This document shows positions 25,967 through 35,589 of a stretch of 64,000 nt of DNA, one piece after another (position 1 is the first letter of the stretch; each line of letters starts with the position of its first letter). The translations under genes were made by a program, and so were the position numbers. The DNA comes from Bordetella ansorpii (lineage in GTDB: Bacteria > Pseudomonadota > Gammaproteobacteria > Burkholderiales > Burkholderiaceae_B), in assembly GCF_900078705.1 (NCBI RefSeq), contig NZ_FKIF01000006.1, forward strand, positions 682,001 to 746,000, in the 5' to 3' direction. The notes under the pieces were generated by a model. It worked only from the letters and a program-made list of their open reading frames with translations, made no database searches and was not told the DNA's origin.

Positions 25967-27895
25967 TCACTCGAACTTGTGCGACACCGAGGCGCTGCGG
26001 CCTTCGCTCAGGTCGATCGATACCTGATAGTCCGACGACGCCGGGTTGCGCACCGTGATGGTGTGCTTGCCGGCCGGCAGCGTCAGCGAACGCAGCGGCG
26101 GGCTGACGCCCCGCGATCGGCCATCCACCAGCACTTCGCCCCACGGCGAGATGTTCAGATTGACGGTGCCCGTGGCCGGCTTGGGCGGTGTATCGGCCGC
26201 CGCGGCGGCCAGGGCATCCGTCGTCGCCGTGGCCGCGCCCACGGGATCGGTCGCGCTGCCCGTGGCCGTGCCGGTGGTGGGCTGCACCGTGCCCGGCACA
26301 CCGCCTGCCGCGCCCGGCTGAGGCGTGGCGGCATTGGGCGACGACAGCGCGCCATCGGCCACGGACGCGCCCGGCGTGGGCGGCTGGGCGGCGCCCGGCG
26401 TCACGCCCGCGCTGGCGCCGTTGCCGGGCGTGCCAGGCTGCGCCGTCATCGGCGGCACGCCGGCCGCCGTACCCGGCGCCGCGGTCGAGGACGGCGGCGG
26501 AACCTGGCCGTTGCCCTGAGCCAGGCTGGAACCGTTGCTGGCGTACGGATCGGTGGGCGCGCCCCCCGTGGGCGGCGGGGTGCCGGCCGACGGCGCGGCG
26601 GCGCCAGGCGCACCGGCCGGCACAGGCGCGTTACCGGAAGACGACGGCGCGGACGGCTGCGGCGCACGCGGCGGCGGCGGCGTGCCGTCGGTCAGCGAAA
26701 GCGGCGCATTGCCCGTCTGCGTCGGCGTGGACGAAGTGCCTGCGCTGCCCGCCGTCAGCGGGGCTTCGCCGCCCTGCATGCGCATCCAGAAGAACACGGC
26801 GCAACCGATGACGACCAGCACCACCAGCACCATGACCCACGACACGCGAGCCGGCGGTTTCGCGGCCTGCCGCCCCGGCTCGGACGGCGCAAGGTCCGAC
26901 GCGCCGCGCGCTTCGCCGGCCTGTCCACGGCGCGCCGCTGATTCGGCGGCGACGGGCGGGACCGGCACGGGCGCGGGTTCGGGAATGGGTTCCGGGATGG
27001 GTTCGGGGAACGGCTCGGGAATCGGCTCCGGGAACGGGTCCGGCATGGCGCGCGGCGCGGGGGCGGGCACGACAGGGGCTGGCGAGGGAGCAGCCGGCGC
27101 TGGAGCCGGCGCGGGCGCAATGCGCTCGGCCAGCGGCGGCGCGGCAACCGGCGTCGGAACCGCAGGCGCCGGTTCGGCGGCAGGGGCGAAAGGCGACGCG
27201 GCGGGCACGGCAGGCGCCGGCGCCGCGGGAGCGATCGGCGCGGCCATCGGCGGCGGCGCAACGGGCGCGGCCGCCGGCGCCGCGACTGCGGTGGGCAGCG
27301 GCGCAATGGCCGCGACCGGCGTCGCCCGCGCGCCCAGGCGTTGCAGCAGTTGATCCAGCGTACCCGGCCGGACGCGATGATCCAAGGCCAGGCCGGCATC
27401 GATCGCCTGCGCGAAACCGGCCGAGGCGGGGTCCTGCATGCGCTGCGCCAGCGGCACGTAGTCATCCCGCACGCAACGCTGCAAGGCCGGCGGCGGCGGC
27501 TCGCCGGTGGCCAGCGCGTAGCCCAGCGCGCACAGCGCGTACACATCGGTCCAGGGACCGCAGGGATTCTGCGGATCGTCGGTGTACTGCTCGAACGCGG
27601 CGTAACCCGGCGCGCGCGCCGCGGATTCCGCATTGGCCGTCGGCGAGGCGGGGCCGGTCAGCAGATGGGCTCGGCCATCGCGATCCACGCCCACCGTGCC
27701 CAGCGCGATGCCGCCGTGCACGCGCCAGCCGGCATGCAGCGGCGACAGTTCGGCGATCAGGTCGGCCAGCACGCGGCCTATGCGCTCGGTCGGCGTGCCG
27801 CCGTGCGTGAACTCGGGCAGGCTGCTCAGGGGCTGCGGCGCGCCGGGCGCCGCATCGAGTTCGCGCCCAGGGGCGCCGGCTTGATATTGATTCAT
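25967..27895 (-). CDS. T6SS-linked degenerate kinase with proline-rich linker, TM helix and PEGA domain
   Basis: This is a 642-aa protein. Residues 35-190 look like the C-lobe of a bacterial Ser/Thr kinase. VHGGIALGTVGVDRDGRAHL stands in the catalytic-loop position, and PGYAAFEQY with GPWTDVYALCALGYALATGEP matches the activation-segment end and helix alphaF. The N-lobe with its ATP-binding lysine is absent, and neither an HRD nor a DFG motif is present, so it is a pseudokinase fragment. A long Ala/Pro linker with FPEPIPEP repeats (near residues 283-310) and a membrane helix (about 350-370) follow. A Gly/Pro-rich stretch and a C-terminal PEGA domain (about 570-642) complete it. GGAG before the ATG at 27895 sets the start. 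It ends the leftward tssJ-K-L-M-tagF unit and may act as a scaffold or phospho-sensor in place of PpkA. Confidence 0.8.
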   Translation of the reverse strand: MNQYQAGAPGRELDAAPGAPQPLSSLPEFTHGGTPTERIGRVLADLIAELSPLHAGWRVHGGIALGTVGVDRDGRAHLLTGPASPTANAESAARAPGYAAFEQYTDDPQNPCGPWTDVYALCALGYALATGEPPPPALQRCVRDDYVPLAQRMQDPASAGFAQAIDAGLALDHRVRPGTLDQLLQRLGARATPVAAIAPLPTAVAAPAAAPVAPPPMAAPIAPAAPAPAVPAASPFAPAAEPAPAVPTPVAAPPLAERIAPAPAPAPAAPSPAPVVPAPAPRAMPDPFPEPIPEPFPEPIPEPIPEPAPVPVPPVAAESAARRGQAGEARGASDLAPSEPGRQAAKPPARVSWVMVLVVLVVIGCAVFFWMRMQGGEAPLTAGSAGTSSTPTQTGNAPLSLTDGTPPPPRAPQPSAPSSSGNAPVPAGAPGAAAPSAGTPPPTGGAPTDPYASNGSSLAQGNGQVPPPSSTAAPGTAAGVPPMTAQPGTPGNGASAGVTPGAAQPPTPGASVADGALSSPNAATPQPGAAGGVPGTVQPTTGTATGSATDPVGAATATTDALAAAAADTPPKPATGTVNLNISPWGEVLVDGRSRGVSPPLRSLTLPAGKHTITVRNPASSDYQVSIDLSEGRSASVSHKFE

Positions 27896-27917
27896 AAGGG
27901 CTCCGGGCAGAGTGACC

Positions 27918-28658
27918 TCACAGGCGCCACGTCGATGGCGACGAGAACAGCCGCAGGAACAACGTGGCATTCAAGGCGCCGCCATGCACGTAGGTCTGCA
28001 GGGCCGCGCCATCGGCTTGGTTGGTCCACCAGTAGCTGGTGTGCGAGCTGGGGTTGAAGCAGGCAGGCAGATCGGGCCAGGCGGCCAGCGCGCGCGTATC
28101 CTGCGCGGGCGCCGCCGAGGCGGCCGGGGGCACGCCGGCGTTCAGGATGTCCAGGATGTCGCTGGCGGCCGACGAGGCGGCGTTGACGGGTGCCGCATCG
28201 GGCAAGCGGGCGGGAATCTCCACGCCCAGCAGGGTGCGGTCAAGATGATCGGGACTGCAGCCGTTGCGCGTAGCGCTCATCAGGCCGCTGCCCAGTTGAC
28301 GGTAGAAATCACCGGACTGCGCGAGATGATCGCGCTGAAACGAATCCGCGGGCACGGTGTACATTGCGCACAGCGGATATGCGCGGCCCACGCGATCGCG
28401 GCTGGGCGCGATGCTGCCCAGCAGCACCCCGCCGGCGCCCGGTCCCGCCGGGATCGCGAAGTTCCAGATGGGCGCGGTCAGGTAGGCGCGCTCGGCGCCG
28501 TCGTCGATGCTGTTGCGCAGGGCCGCCAGGCCGTATTGCAGCCATTTGTCCCACCACGCGATCAGGCCACGCGGCAGGCGCCGATGCACGAAATCGCCCG
28601 CCGCCGGCATCTTGCCGTACCAGCCTACGCTGTCTCCGTTTTCTGCGTTGCTGCGCAT
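27918..28658 (-). CDS. tagF: Type VI secretion-associated protein TagF
   Basis: This is a 246-aa TagF-family protein, a cytoplasmic post-translational repressor of T6SS assembly in characterised species. The N-terminal hallmark VGWYGKMPAAGDFVHRRLP, with WDKWLQYGLA directly after, is intact. A central APIWNFAIPAGPGAGGVLLGS and SRDRVGRAYPL and a C-terminal SYWWT-containing domain follow. The start at 28658 is preceded by a G-rich ribosome-binding stretch. It lies 14 bp downstream of tssM. No PppA phosphatase domain is fused, unlike some TagF proteins. Confidence 0.93.
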   Translation of the reverse strand: MRSNAENGDSVGWYGKMPAAGDFVHRRLPRGLIAWWDKWLQYGLAALRNSIDDGAERAYLTAPIWNFAIPAGPGAGGVLLGSIAPSRDRVGRAYPLCAMYTVPADSFQRDHLAQSGDFYRQLGSGLMSATRNGCSPDHLDRTLLGVEIPARLPDAAPVNAASSAASDILDILNAGVPPAASAAPAQDTRALAAWPDLPACFNPSSHTSYWWTNQADGAALQTYVHGGALNATLFLRLFSSPSTWRL

Positions 28659-28672
28659 GGTCCGGCCCCCCG

Positions 28673-31600
28673 TCACGAGCGTCCGGGGCACGAGAACCCC
28701 TGCATCTCGGGAAGATGGAACGGGCTCTTCACGCTGCCGGCGCGGATTTCCAGGACGATCTTGCGCCCTCCGATGTTGAAAGTGGCCATGGTGATCTCCT
28801 GTGAAGGGCCGCGCTGCAGGGTTGCCTTGTCCAGCATCCGGTTCAGCGCCCAGGGGCCGCTGCTGACCAGCCCCGCGGTGCCGACCTGCGGCGCCAGTTC
28901 GATACGGACCTGATTGGTGCCGCGCGGGCCGGGCCACTGCACCGTGGTGGCCACTTGCGGGCCATGGGCGTAGCGCACGGTCTGTCCGTCGATATCCATC
29001 AGGAATTGAGTAATGGCGGGATCCATCTCGATCGGACGGATCGAGACCCGGTAGGACGGCGTGGGACTGCCCGCCATGAAATACGCGTCGCGGATGGCCG
29101 CGCCGCGCTGGAACGAGTCCAGCAGCGCCGAGTTCTTGCCCGGCGTGCCGTCGATGCCCGGCTTGAAGCGCCAGCGCGAACCGGACACGTCGATCTCGCT
29201 GATCAGGTTCTTCTGGAAGAACTCGTCCATCATGCCGTTGGGCGCGAACAGGCGCGCCATGTCGTTGGGCGCCACGTCCTTGTCCGAATTCGGCGAAAAG
29301 GGATAGCGGCCCGCGATGGCCTGACGGCAGAACAGGCCGATGGTCGCGTACGAGTTCTCGCCCAGGCGCTCGCGCGTCACGCCGGAGACCGCGTTGGACG
29401 CGCCCGTCGACAGGTCGTCCAGCACGCCACGCAGCGGGCCGGGCATGCGACCGGCCTCGGCGCGCATCTTGGTGACCACGTCGGAGGCGGGCGCCGGGCT
29501 GGCGCTGCGCAGGGCGGCGTCGGCGGCGGTCAGGTAGGTGTACAGCTCGTTCAACAGGCTGGTCGTGGCCGCGATGGGCGCCTGCTGTCCCTGCCCTTCG
29601 CTGCGCGCCAGGCGGCGCCACGGCTCGAAGTGCTCGTCCACGATGCGTTCCAGCTTGCCTTCGGTGGCGTCGGCGCGCGTGGCCGCGTTGGGCCCCGTGG
29701 GGCCGAACATCTGCTCCAGCGCATCGCGCGTGCTGCTGACCCGTTCGCGCGCCGCGTCGGCCAGCGTGCGCTCGTTGTTGGTGTCGCGCAGCAGCGTGGT
29801 CTCGCGCGCCACGCTGTTCACCAGTTGCACCAGCGGTGAATCCGGCGCGGACAGCGTGCGGGCCACCTGGATGCTCTGCATCAGCGACGCGCGCGGCGCC
29901 AGCGTCAGATCGTTCAGATAACCGTCCCACTGCGCCACGTAGTCGTTCAGGTACAGGCGCTTGATGTCGACGATCAGTTGCTGTTGCGAGGCCTGGTCCA
30001 GCAGGCCCGGCGGCGGGATGTCCAGCACCCAGGCATCGTCGCGGCGCAGCAGTTCCGCCACGCGCGTCACGCGCGGGTTGAACACTTCCCAGTAACCACG
30101 ATAGGTAAACAGCGACGGGATGCCCTGGTTCAGCGGCTTGCCGCTCTTGCGGGCGAACACCGCGTTGGCCTGCGGGCCGCCCAGCGTCACCGCCGTGGTG
30201 TCGGGCGCGCTCTCGCCGCCGGCCAGCATGCGGCGCAGGCGGCTGTAGGCGCGCTGCGCCAGCGTGTAGCGCGCCAGCTTCTCGCGCGCCTGCTTGACCA
30301 GTTCCTCGTCGCGCGGGAACGGCGAGGCCAGCACGCGGCCCTGCACCAGGTTGCGCAGATGCAGGGACAGCAGGTCGTACTGGCGGCGCGTGTAGCCCTC
30401 GGGCAGCGTGTTCTGCATGTCGGACAGCAGCCAGGCGTGCATGAACTCGGCGTCGTAGTGGTCGGCCTCGTACAGCATCAGGTAGGCGCGCAGCGACTCG
30501 TAGCTGTACTCCAGGTCGTCCGCCTTGGCCGAGCGCAGCGCGGCCTCGATGCGGCGCGCCACCTGCGGCAGCAGCACCGTGTCCAGCGCGTCGCGGTACA
30601 CGCCTTGCACCGCCGAGTTCATCTTCTCGCCCTGGTACAGCCCGAAGCGGTAGCTCCAGGGCGGCGAATCGATCTCGAAGTTGGCGTGGCGCGGCAGATA
30701 CCAGAGGCTGTCCAGGAACGGCATCAGCCCCAGCACGTCGCCGGCCTTGGTGATCTTGATCTCGCGGCCCAGCTTCTCCACCGTGGGCACGCGGCGGTCG
30801 ACCTCGTCCAGGTAGCGCGAGTTGTTGCCATAGCTGATCAGCCACCCCGCCGTCAGGCCGATGAAGGCAATCGCGATGGCCGCGTAGCCCGCCCAGTGCA
30901 GGCGGCGGTAGCGGCGCTCCCAGCGCAGGTTGCGGCCGGCCAGGCCGGCCTCGCGGAAGATCACGTTCTGCAGCAGGTCCTTCAGGAAGAAGCTGCGGCC
31001 CTCTTCGGCGTCCGGCGTGGGGGCCGCCAGTCCGCCCTCGATGCGCAGATAGCGCTTCAGGTGGCCCGTGACCTGATCGAAGGTCTCGCCGCCCTGCGTG
31101 CCGCTGGTGAAATACACCCCGCGCGGCATCAGGCGCGCCTCGAAACGCGAGGTGGCGAACACGTCGCTCAGGAAGTGGCCCAGCACCGATTGCAGGCCCG
31201 CGAACTGCTGCGGCAGCAGATAGGCCAGCGCGCGGCGCGATTCCTCCGTCTCGGCGGCCAGCACCTCCGGCAACGCGTCGTCCAGGCGGCGCTGCAGCAG
31301 GCGGTACTCGGCATGGAAGGCCTCGTACAGGTCGAAATCCTGCTCCTGGCTGCGGGCGTAGGGCAGCGTGAAGCCCCACACCTGTTCCAGGTCCTCGCGG
31401 CTGAACGAGGCGAAGTATTGCTCGAAGCCTTGCAGCAGGTCGACCTTGGTGACCAGCACGTACACCGGGAAGTTGATGCCCAGTTGCTCGCGCAGCTCCT
31501 GCAGGCGGCGGCGCAGCACGGCGGCGTGCTGGGCGCGCTCGGCCTCGGAGGCGGCCAGCAGGTCTTCGATACTGACGGTCAGCATCGCGCCGTTGATGGG

Positions 31601-32281
31601 CTGGCGACCGCGGAAGCGCGACAGCAGGCCCAGGAAGCCCTTCCACTCTTCCTCGTCGCCGGTGGGATCGCTTTCGTGCGTGGTGTAGCGGCCCGCCGTG
31701 TCCAGCAGCACCGCGTCGTCGGTGAACCACCAGTCGCAGTTGCGGGTCCCGCCCACGCCGCGCAGCGCGGCCTTGCCGAAACGGTCGGCCAGCGGGAAGT
31801 TCAGGCCGGAGTTGACCAGCGCCGTGGTCTTGCCCGAGCCCGGCGCGCCGATGATCACGTACCAGGGCAACTGGTACAGGTACTGGCGCGAGTAGCGATC
31901 GAACGAGAAGCGGCGCTTCTGGCCATCGAAACGGGTCTTGCGCAGCAGTTCGACGGCCTCGTCGAAGCGGCTTTCCAGCTCGCGGATATCGGATTGCGGG
32001 GCCTCGGCCTCGGTCTCGTCCTTCTTCTTGGGGCGGCGCAACTGGCCGAGCAGCTGTGCGTTCAGCCTGCCTTCGCGCCACTTGCGCCACACCAGGCGCA
32101 GCAGCCAGATCGAGAACAGGATGACGATGACGATGATGCGGACCGTCTCGCTTTCCAGCGGACGCTGCGCGCCGATGGCCAGCAGCGGGCCGGCGATCCA
32201 CACCAGCAGCGCCAGCGCCACGATGCCGAAGAAATTCCACAAGCCACGGCTGAAAAGCCAGCCGAAGATGCGATACATCAT
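28673..32281 (-). CDS. tssM: T6SS membrane-complex protein TssM (IcmF/VasK)
   Basis: This is a 1202-aa inner-membrane protein forming the envelope-spanning TssJLM complex. Two N-terminal membrane helices (about 14-38 and 46-66) precede a cytoplasmic NTPase-like domain with an intact Walker A, GAPGSGKT (145-152), and DTAGRYTT. A third membrane helix is near residue 460 (AIAIAFIGLTAGWLISYG). The large periplasmic region ends in the TssJ-binding beta domain. The ATG at 32281 overlaps the tssL stop (ATGATG), so TssL translation normally feeds TssM. That matters because tssL carries a frameshift. Confidence 0.96.
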   Translation of the reverse strand: MMYRIFGWLFSRGLWNFFGIVALALLVWIAGPLLAIGAQRPLESETVRIIVIVILFSIWLLRLVWRKWREGRLNAQLLGQLRRPKKKDETEAEAPQSDIRELESRFDEAVELLRKTRFDGQKRRFSFDRYSRQYLYQLPWYVIIGAPGSGKTTALVNSGLNFPLADRFGKAALRGVGGTRNCDWWFTDDAVLLDTAGRYTTHESDPTGDEEEWKGFLGLLSRFRGRQPINGAMLTVSIEDLLAASEAERAQHAAVLRRRLQELREQLGINFPVYVLVTKVDLLQGFEQYFASFSREDLEQVWGFTLPYARSQEQDFDLYEAFHAEYRLLQRRLDDALPEVLAAETEESRRALAYLLPQQFAGLQSVLGHFLSDVFATSRFEARLMPRGVYFTSGTQGGETFDQVTGHLKRYLRIEGGLAAPTPDAEEGRSFFLKDLLQNVIFREAGLAGRNLRWERRYRRLHWAGYAAIAIAFIGLTAGWLISYGNNSRYLDEVDRRVPTVEKLGREIKITKAGDVLGLMPFLDSLWYLPRHANFEIDSPPWSYRFGLYQGEKMNSAVQGVYRDALDTVLLPQVARRIEAALRSAKADDLEYSYESLRAYLMLYEADHYDAEFMHAWLLSDMQNTLPEGYTRRQYDLLSLHLRNLVQGRVLASPFPRDEELVKQAREKLARYTLAQRAYSRLRRMLAGGESAPDTTAVTLGGPQANAVFARKSGKPLNQGIPSLFTYRGYWEVFNPRVTRVAELLRRDDAWVLDIPPPGLLDQASQQQLIVDIKRLYLNDYVAQWDGYLNDLTLAPRASLMQSIQVARTLSAPDSPLVQLVNSVARETTLLRDTNNERTLADAARERVSSTRDALEQMFGPTGPNAATRADATEGKLERIVDEHFEPWRRLARSEGQGQQAPIAATTSLLNELYTYLTAADAALRSASPAPASDVVTKMRAEAGRMPGPLRGVLDDLSTGASNAVSGVTRERLGENSYATIGLFCRQAIAGRYPFSPNSDKDVAPNDMARLFAPNGMMDEFFQKNLISEIDVSGSRWRFKPGIDGTPGKNSALLDSFQRGAAIRDAYFMAGSPTPSYRVSIRPIEMDPAITQFLMDIDGQTVRYAHGPQVATTVQWPGPRGTNQVRIELAPQVGTAGLVSSGPWALNRMLDKATLQRGPSQEITMATFNIGGRKIVLEIRAGSVKSPFHLPEMQGFSCPGRS

Positions 32282-33563
32282 TGTCGGGCTCCTTCCGGCG
32301 TTGCTTCGGGCGACACGGGCGGCACCATCAGCGTGATCTCCACGCGGCGGTTGGCCGAACGGCCGGCCGGCGTATCGTTGGGCGCGATGGGGTCGGCATC
32401 GCCGCGGCCCTCGGCACGCACGCGTCCTGTCTGGCCCAGGCGTTCCTCCAGGATGTCCTTGACCACGTCGGCCCGCGCCTGCGACAGGTGCCAGTTCGAC
32501 GGATAGCGCGCGGTGCGGATGGGCACGTTGTCGCTGTAGCCACGGACCAGGATGTTGCCCTGGGTCTGGCGCAACGCGTCGGCCACGCGCGACAGCACGG
32601 GCACGTAGCGGTCGCGCACCACGGCCGCGCCCGATTCGAACAGGCCGTCGCCGCGCAGCACGATGACGCTGCGGTCGACCTCGTCGCGCACGGCCACCAG
32701 TTGCTCGCGGATCTCGGGTTCGAGGAACACGGCCAGGCGCGGCGACGGCGCCGGGCGGCGCACGGCCGGCGGCGCGATCTGCATGGTGGGCGGTTTCAAC
32801 TGCCCGATCGCGGCGAACACCACGTCCGAACGGCCGCCCAGGCTCCAGTTCAGGCCCCAGAACACCATCAGCGCCAGCACCGCGGCCAGCGCGCCGAACA
32901 CCCACAGCGGCACCGGCAGGCGGCGCAGCGCCTCCTGCGCCGGCGCGTCACGCCAATGCGGCGACAGCGCGCGCGCGTACTCGCCGCGTGCGCTGCGCAG
33001 GATGCGCAAGAGCCGCTGGCGCAGCGTTTCCAGCTGCGTGCGGCCATTGTCCACCACACGGTACCGGCCCTCGAAGCCCAGCAGCAGGCAGTAGTAGAGC
33101 AGTTCGAGCAGATCCAGATGATGGCCCGGATTCTGCGACAGCTTGGCCAGCAGCTGGAAGAATTTCTCGCCGCCCCAGGTCTCGTTGTGGAACGTGACCA
33201 GCAGGCTGTGCGCGGACCACACGCCGCCGCCGCCCCAGGGCGTCAGCGCGGCGGCTTCGTCCAGCGCCGTGCACAGGCAGTAACGCGCGCCCAGGATGGT
33301 TTCGTTCGGGATGCCGGCCTGCTGCGCGCGCGCAGTTCGAACTGGCGCACCTCGTCGACCAGGTGCTCGCGCAGCATCGCGGGCGATGGATGCGAACTGG
33401 TCGCGCGGATCTGCGGAATCAGGTCCAGCAGAGGATTGGCCGCCGCCACCAGCGGATTCGATCCGCTGATGACGTATTCGTGCGGACGCAGCCGGCTGGC
33501 CGCGCCGCCAGGCGCGGCGCCGTCGTCCAGCAGGCCGGGAAAGGGAGGATCGGATGCATGCAT
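32278..33563 (-). pseudogene. tssL: tssL (DotU/TssL with C-terminal OmpA domain), frameshifted
   Basis: The full TssL is present but in two frames. The first starts at 33563 (MHASDPPFPGLLDDG, AGGAG upstream) and runs through HEYVISGSNPLVAAANPLLD to VDEVRQFELRAR. It then loses the family sequence. The correct continuation, QQAGIPNETILGARYCLCTA and on, is in another frame and runs through a membrane helix (about residue 217-238) into an OmpA-like peptidoglycan-binding domain ending at 32278. The break coincides with a (GC)5 run at 33324-33333. Removing one GC unit restores FELRAQQAGIPNE exactly as expected for the family. The length, 1286 nt, is two over a multiple of three. It is either a real slip mutation, phase variation or a sequencing error. 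Confidence 0.88.
33324..33333. repeat. tssL: (GC)5 dinucleotide run at the tssL frame break
   Basis: GCGCGCGCGC lies exactly where tssL changes frame. A change of one unit (2 bp) switches the gene between in-frame and out-of-frame, the classic geometry of slipped-strand phase variation, although five units is short for that. Confidence 0.8.
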
Positions 33564-33580
33564 GCGTGGAATCTCCTGCC

Positions 33581-34915
33581 TTAGTCTCGGACCGCCCAGA
33601 ATTCCATGGCCAGGCCGGGGAACTCGCCCGCCAGGTGCAAGGCCATCGCACCGGTGCGTTCGAGCTGCTTCCAGAAGTCGCCGCTCTTGTCGAGCTCGAA
33701 GTACACGTATCCCGCGCTGTACGGAATCTGCCGCGGCGCCACCGGCAAGGCCCGGACGGTGACGCCCGGCAGTTGCAGGTGGACCAGGTCGCGGATACGG
33801 TCGACCGGACCGATCTTGACCTGGGCCGGGAAGCGCGAGCGCACGGTCTCGGCCGGCATGTCGGCGTGCACGGCCAGCACGAAGCCGGCGGTGCGCAGCA
33901 GCTCGGCATCGGAGACCTGCGCGGTGCGCACGCCCTGGCCGCGATCGTGCAGCGGGATCTGGATGGCATGCTGTTCCAGCACGGCGGACAGCGAACGGCG
34001 CAGCTCGGCCATCAACGGCTCGAACGTGGCCTGCAGATCATCGTGTTCGTAGGCCGGCAGCACCTCGGGCCGGCGCTGCGCGCTGGTGTAGGTGGCCAGG
34101 TCGCTGGCCAGCATCAGCCAGTCGTGGAACAGGCGTTCGGGGTGCATGTTCGGCACCTGGCGCGCGTGCCACAGGGCGCCCACGTAACGATTGACGGTCT
34201 CCAGCAGCATGAAGTCGGCCACTTCGGAGACGCCGCCGCGGCCCGGCTGCGTCAGACGCTGCGCCAGCACTTCGCTGCGCGCTTCCAGCAGGCCATGGAG
34301 TTCGCTGGTGAAGGTGCGAAGCGCAGGTTGCAGCGCGGCCTCGAGCCAGGGCGGGATGTAGCGGTCGTCCAGCAGCACGCGGTTGTAGGCGCGGCGCTCG
34401 ATCACGCGGGCCACGCCCACGCCGATCCACTCGTCGCCCAGGTCGGTCTCCAGCATCAGCCGCAGCCTCAGGCGGCCCATCTGCACCAGGGCGGCCTCCA
34501 TGCCGACGGCGCCGGAATCCTCGATCTCGCCCTCATGCACCTCGAAGCGCGCCAGGGTGTCCTGGCCCTCTTCGTAGATGACCTCGCAGGCGCCCGGGCG
34601 GCGGCGCGGCAGCGCCAGCATCACGCGCACGTCGCGCGCGTCGGGGTGGACGTCCAGCGCGGCGGGCGCATCCTGGACGCGCTCGAATTCGAACGGCGTG
34701 CCATCCGGCAGGATGCCTGCGGCCTGCGCCAGCGCGACCTTGCCCAGCGCCAGCGCGTCGCGGTCGATCTCCAGGGCCGAGAAGCCCCAGAAAAAGCCCT
34801 GCAACGCCTGCGTGCGCCGGCGCAGCAGCGCCTCCAGGTGCCGCTCGAATTGCTGGAAATGCTGCGGCCGCAGGAACATGCCCTCCGACCAGACGACTTT
34901 GTTGTCCAGTGCCAT
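33581..34915 (-). CDS. tssK: T6SS baseplate protein TssK
   Basis: This is a 444-aa TssK, the trimeric connector between the baseplate (TssF/G) and the membrane complex. The start MALDNKVVWSEGMFLRPQHF is the family hallmark. RRTQALQGFFWGFSALEIDR, RYIPPWLEA (about residue 180) and a C-terminal domain ending GLAMEFWAVRD are as expected. It lies 90 bp after tssJ and 17 bp before tssL on the leftward unit. Confidence 0.97.
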   Translation of the reverse strand: MALDNKVVWSEGMFLRPQHFQQFERHLEALLRRRTQALQGFFWGFSALEIDRDALALGKVALAQAAGILPDGTPFEFERVQDAPAALDVHPDARDVRVMLALPRRRPGACEVIYEEGQDTLARFEVHEGEIEDSGAVGMEAALVQMGRLRLRLMLETDLGDEWIGVGVARVIERRAYNRVLLDDRYIPPWLEAALQPALRTFTSELHGLLEARSEVLAQRLTQPGRGGVSEVADFMLLETVNRYVGALWHARQVPNMHPERLFHDWLMLASDLATYTSAQRRPEVLPAYEHDDLQATFEPLMAELRRSLSAVLEQHAIQIPLHDRGQGVRTAQVSDAELLRTAGFVLAVHADMPAETVRSRFPAQVKIGPVDRIRDLVHLQLPGVTVRALPVAPRQIPYSAGYVYFELDKSGDFWKQLERTGAMALHLAGEFPGLAMEFWAVRD

Positions 34916-35005
34916 ATTCGATTTATGTGATTGACGAAAAACTAGGCCGGCTCGGCCCAGATCGGCGGGATGATGCGCAACGCGGCCCGAGACCGCGGGC
35001 CTGCG

Positions 35006-35560
35006 TCAGAAAGGCCACCAGGAACTCTCCCGGTCGACGAATTTCAGGCCCTTGCCGTCGACCGAGACCCGGACGGTTTCCTCGTTGGGCGAAAACTGCC
35101 AGAACTTGTAGATATTCGTGTTCTGCGCCTCGGGCAACGGCACGGTCAGGCGCCATCGGCTGTTTTCCAGGTCGCGGTAACCGGCCACGATACCGACCAC
35201 ACGCGCCTCGACGCTGCCTGCGTGCGTCACCTTCCTGGTCTCCCCGGGCTGCAGGATGACCTGGTCGCTTTCGAGCAGCGTCTTGCCCAGCGCGGCCTGC
35301 GGGTCGCCCTGCAGCGTGAAATAGTCGCGCGCCTCGAATTCGCTGGGCGATCGCAGCTCGAATACCGTTACCTGTATGGGCGAGGGCCGCCCATTCGCAT
35401 CCAGGTTCACGCGCGGGTCGGCATACAGTTCGATGGCATAGGGCACCGCCCGCTTGCTGGCGGTGGAAGAGCACCCCACCGCCGCCGCCATCAGTATGAC
35501 CAGGGGCGCCAGCCGCAAAATACGCAGTGCCTGCCGGATAAATGATTCTCGCGTCGCCAT
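35006..35560 (-). CDS. tssJ: T6SS outer-membrane lipoprotein TssJ
   Basis: This is a 184-aa lipoprotein that anchors the T6SS membrane complex to the outer membrane. The signal peptide ends AAAVGC (lipidated C30). The beta-sandwich has SPIQVTVFELRSPSEFEARD (the TssJ core strand) and ILQPGETRKV. It ends SVDGKGLKFVDRESSWWPF. It is the first gene of the leftward tssJ-K-L-M-tagF-pseudokinase unit and is divergent from the TssQ-like lipoprotein gene. Confidence 0.93.
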   Translation of the reverse strand: MATRESFIRQALRILRLAPLVILMAAAVGCSSTASKRAVPYAIELYADPRVNLDANGRPSPIQVTVFELRSPSEFEARDYFTLQGDPQAALGKTLLESDQVILQPGETRKVTHAGSVEARVVGIVAGYRDLENSRWRLTVPLPEAQNTNIYKFWQFSPNEETVRVSVDGKGLKFVDRESSWWPF

Positions 35561-35589
35561 AGCGCCACCCGCTTCCCGTGGTTACGAAA

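Noticed and set aside
27918-32240. Single 1400-codon minus-strand frame covering tssM and tagF
   Set aside because: The upstream part is an out-of-frame reading of tssM. Only the last 246 codons (TagF from 28658) are supported.
29978-32506. Plus-strand frame of more than 800 codons opposite tssM
   Set aside because: It is antisense to tssM with low-complexity composition. There is no start context or family feature.
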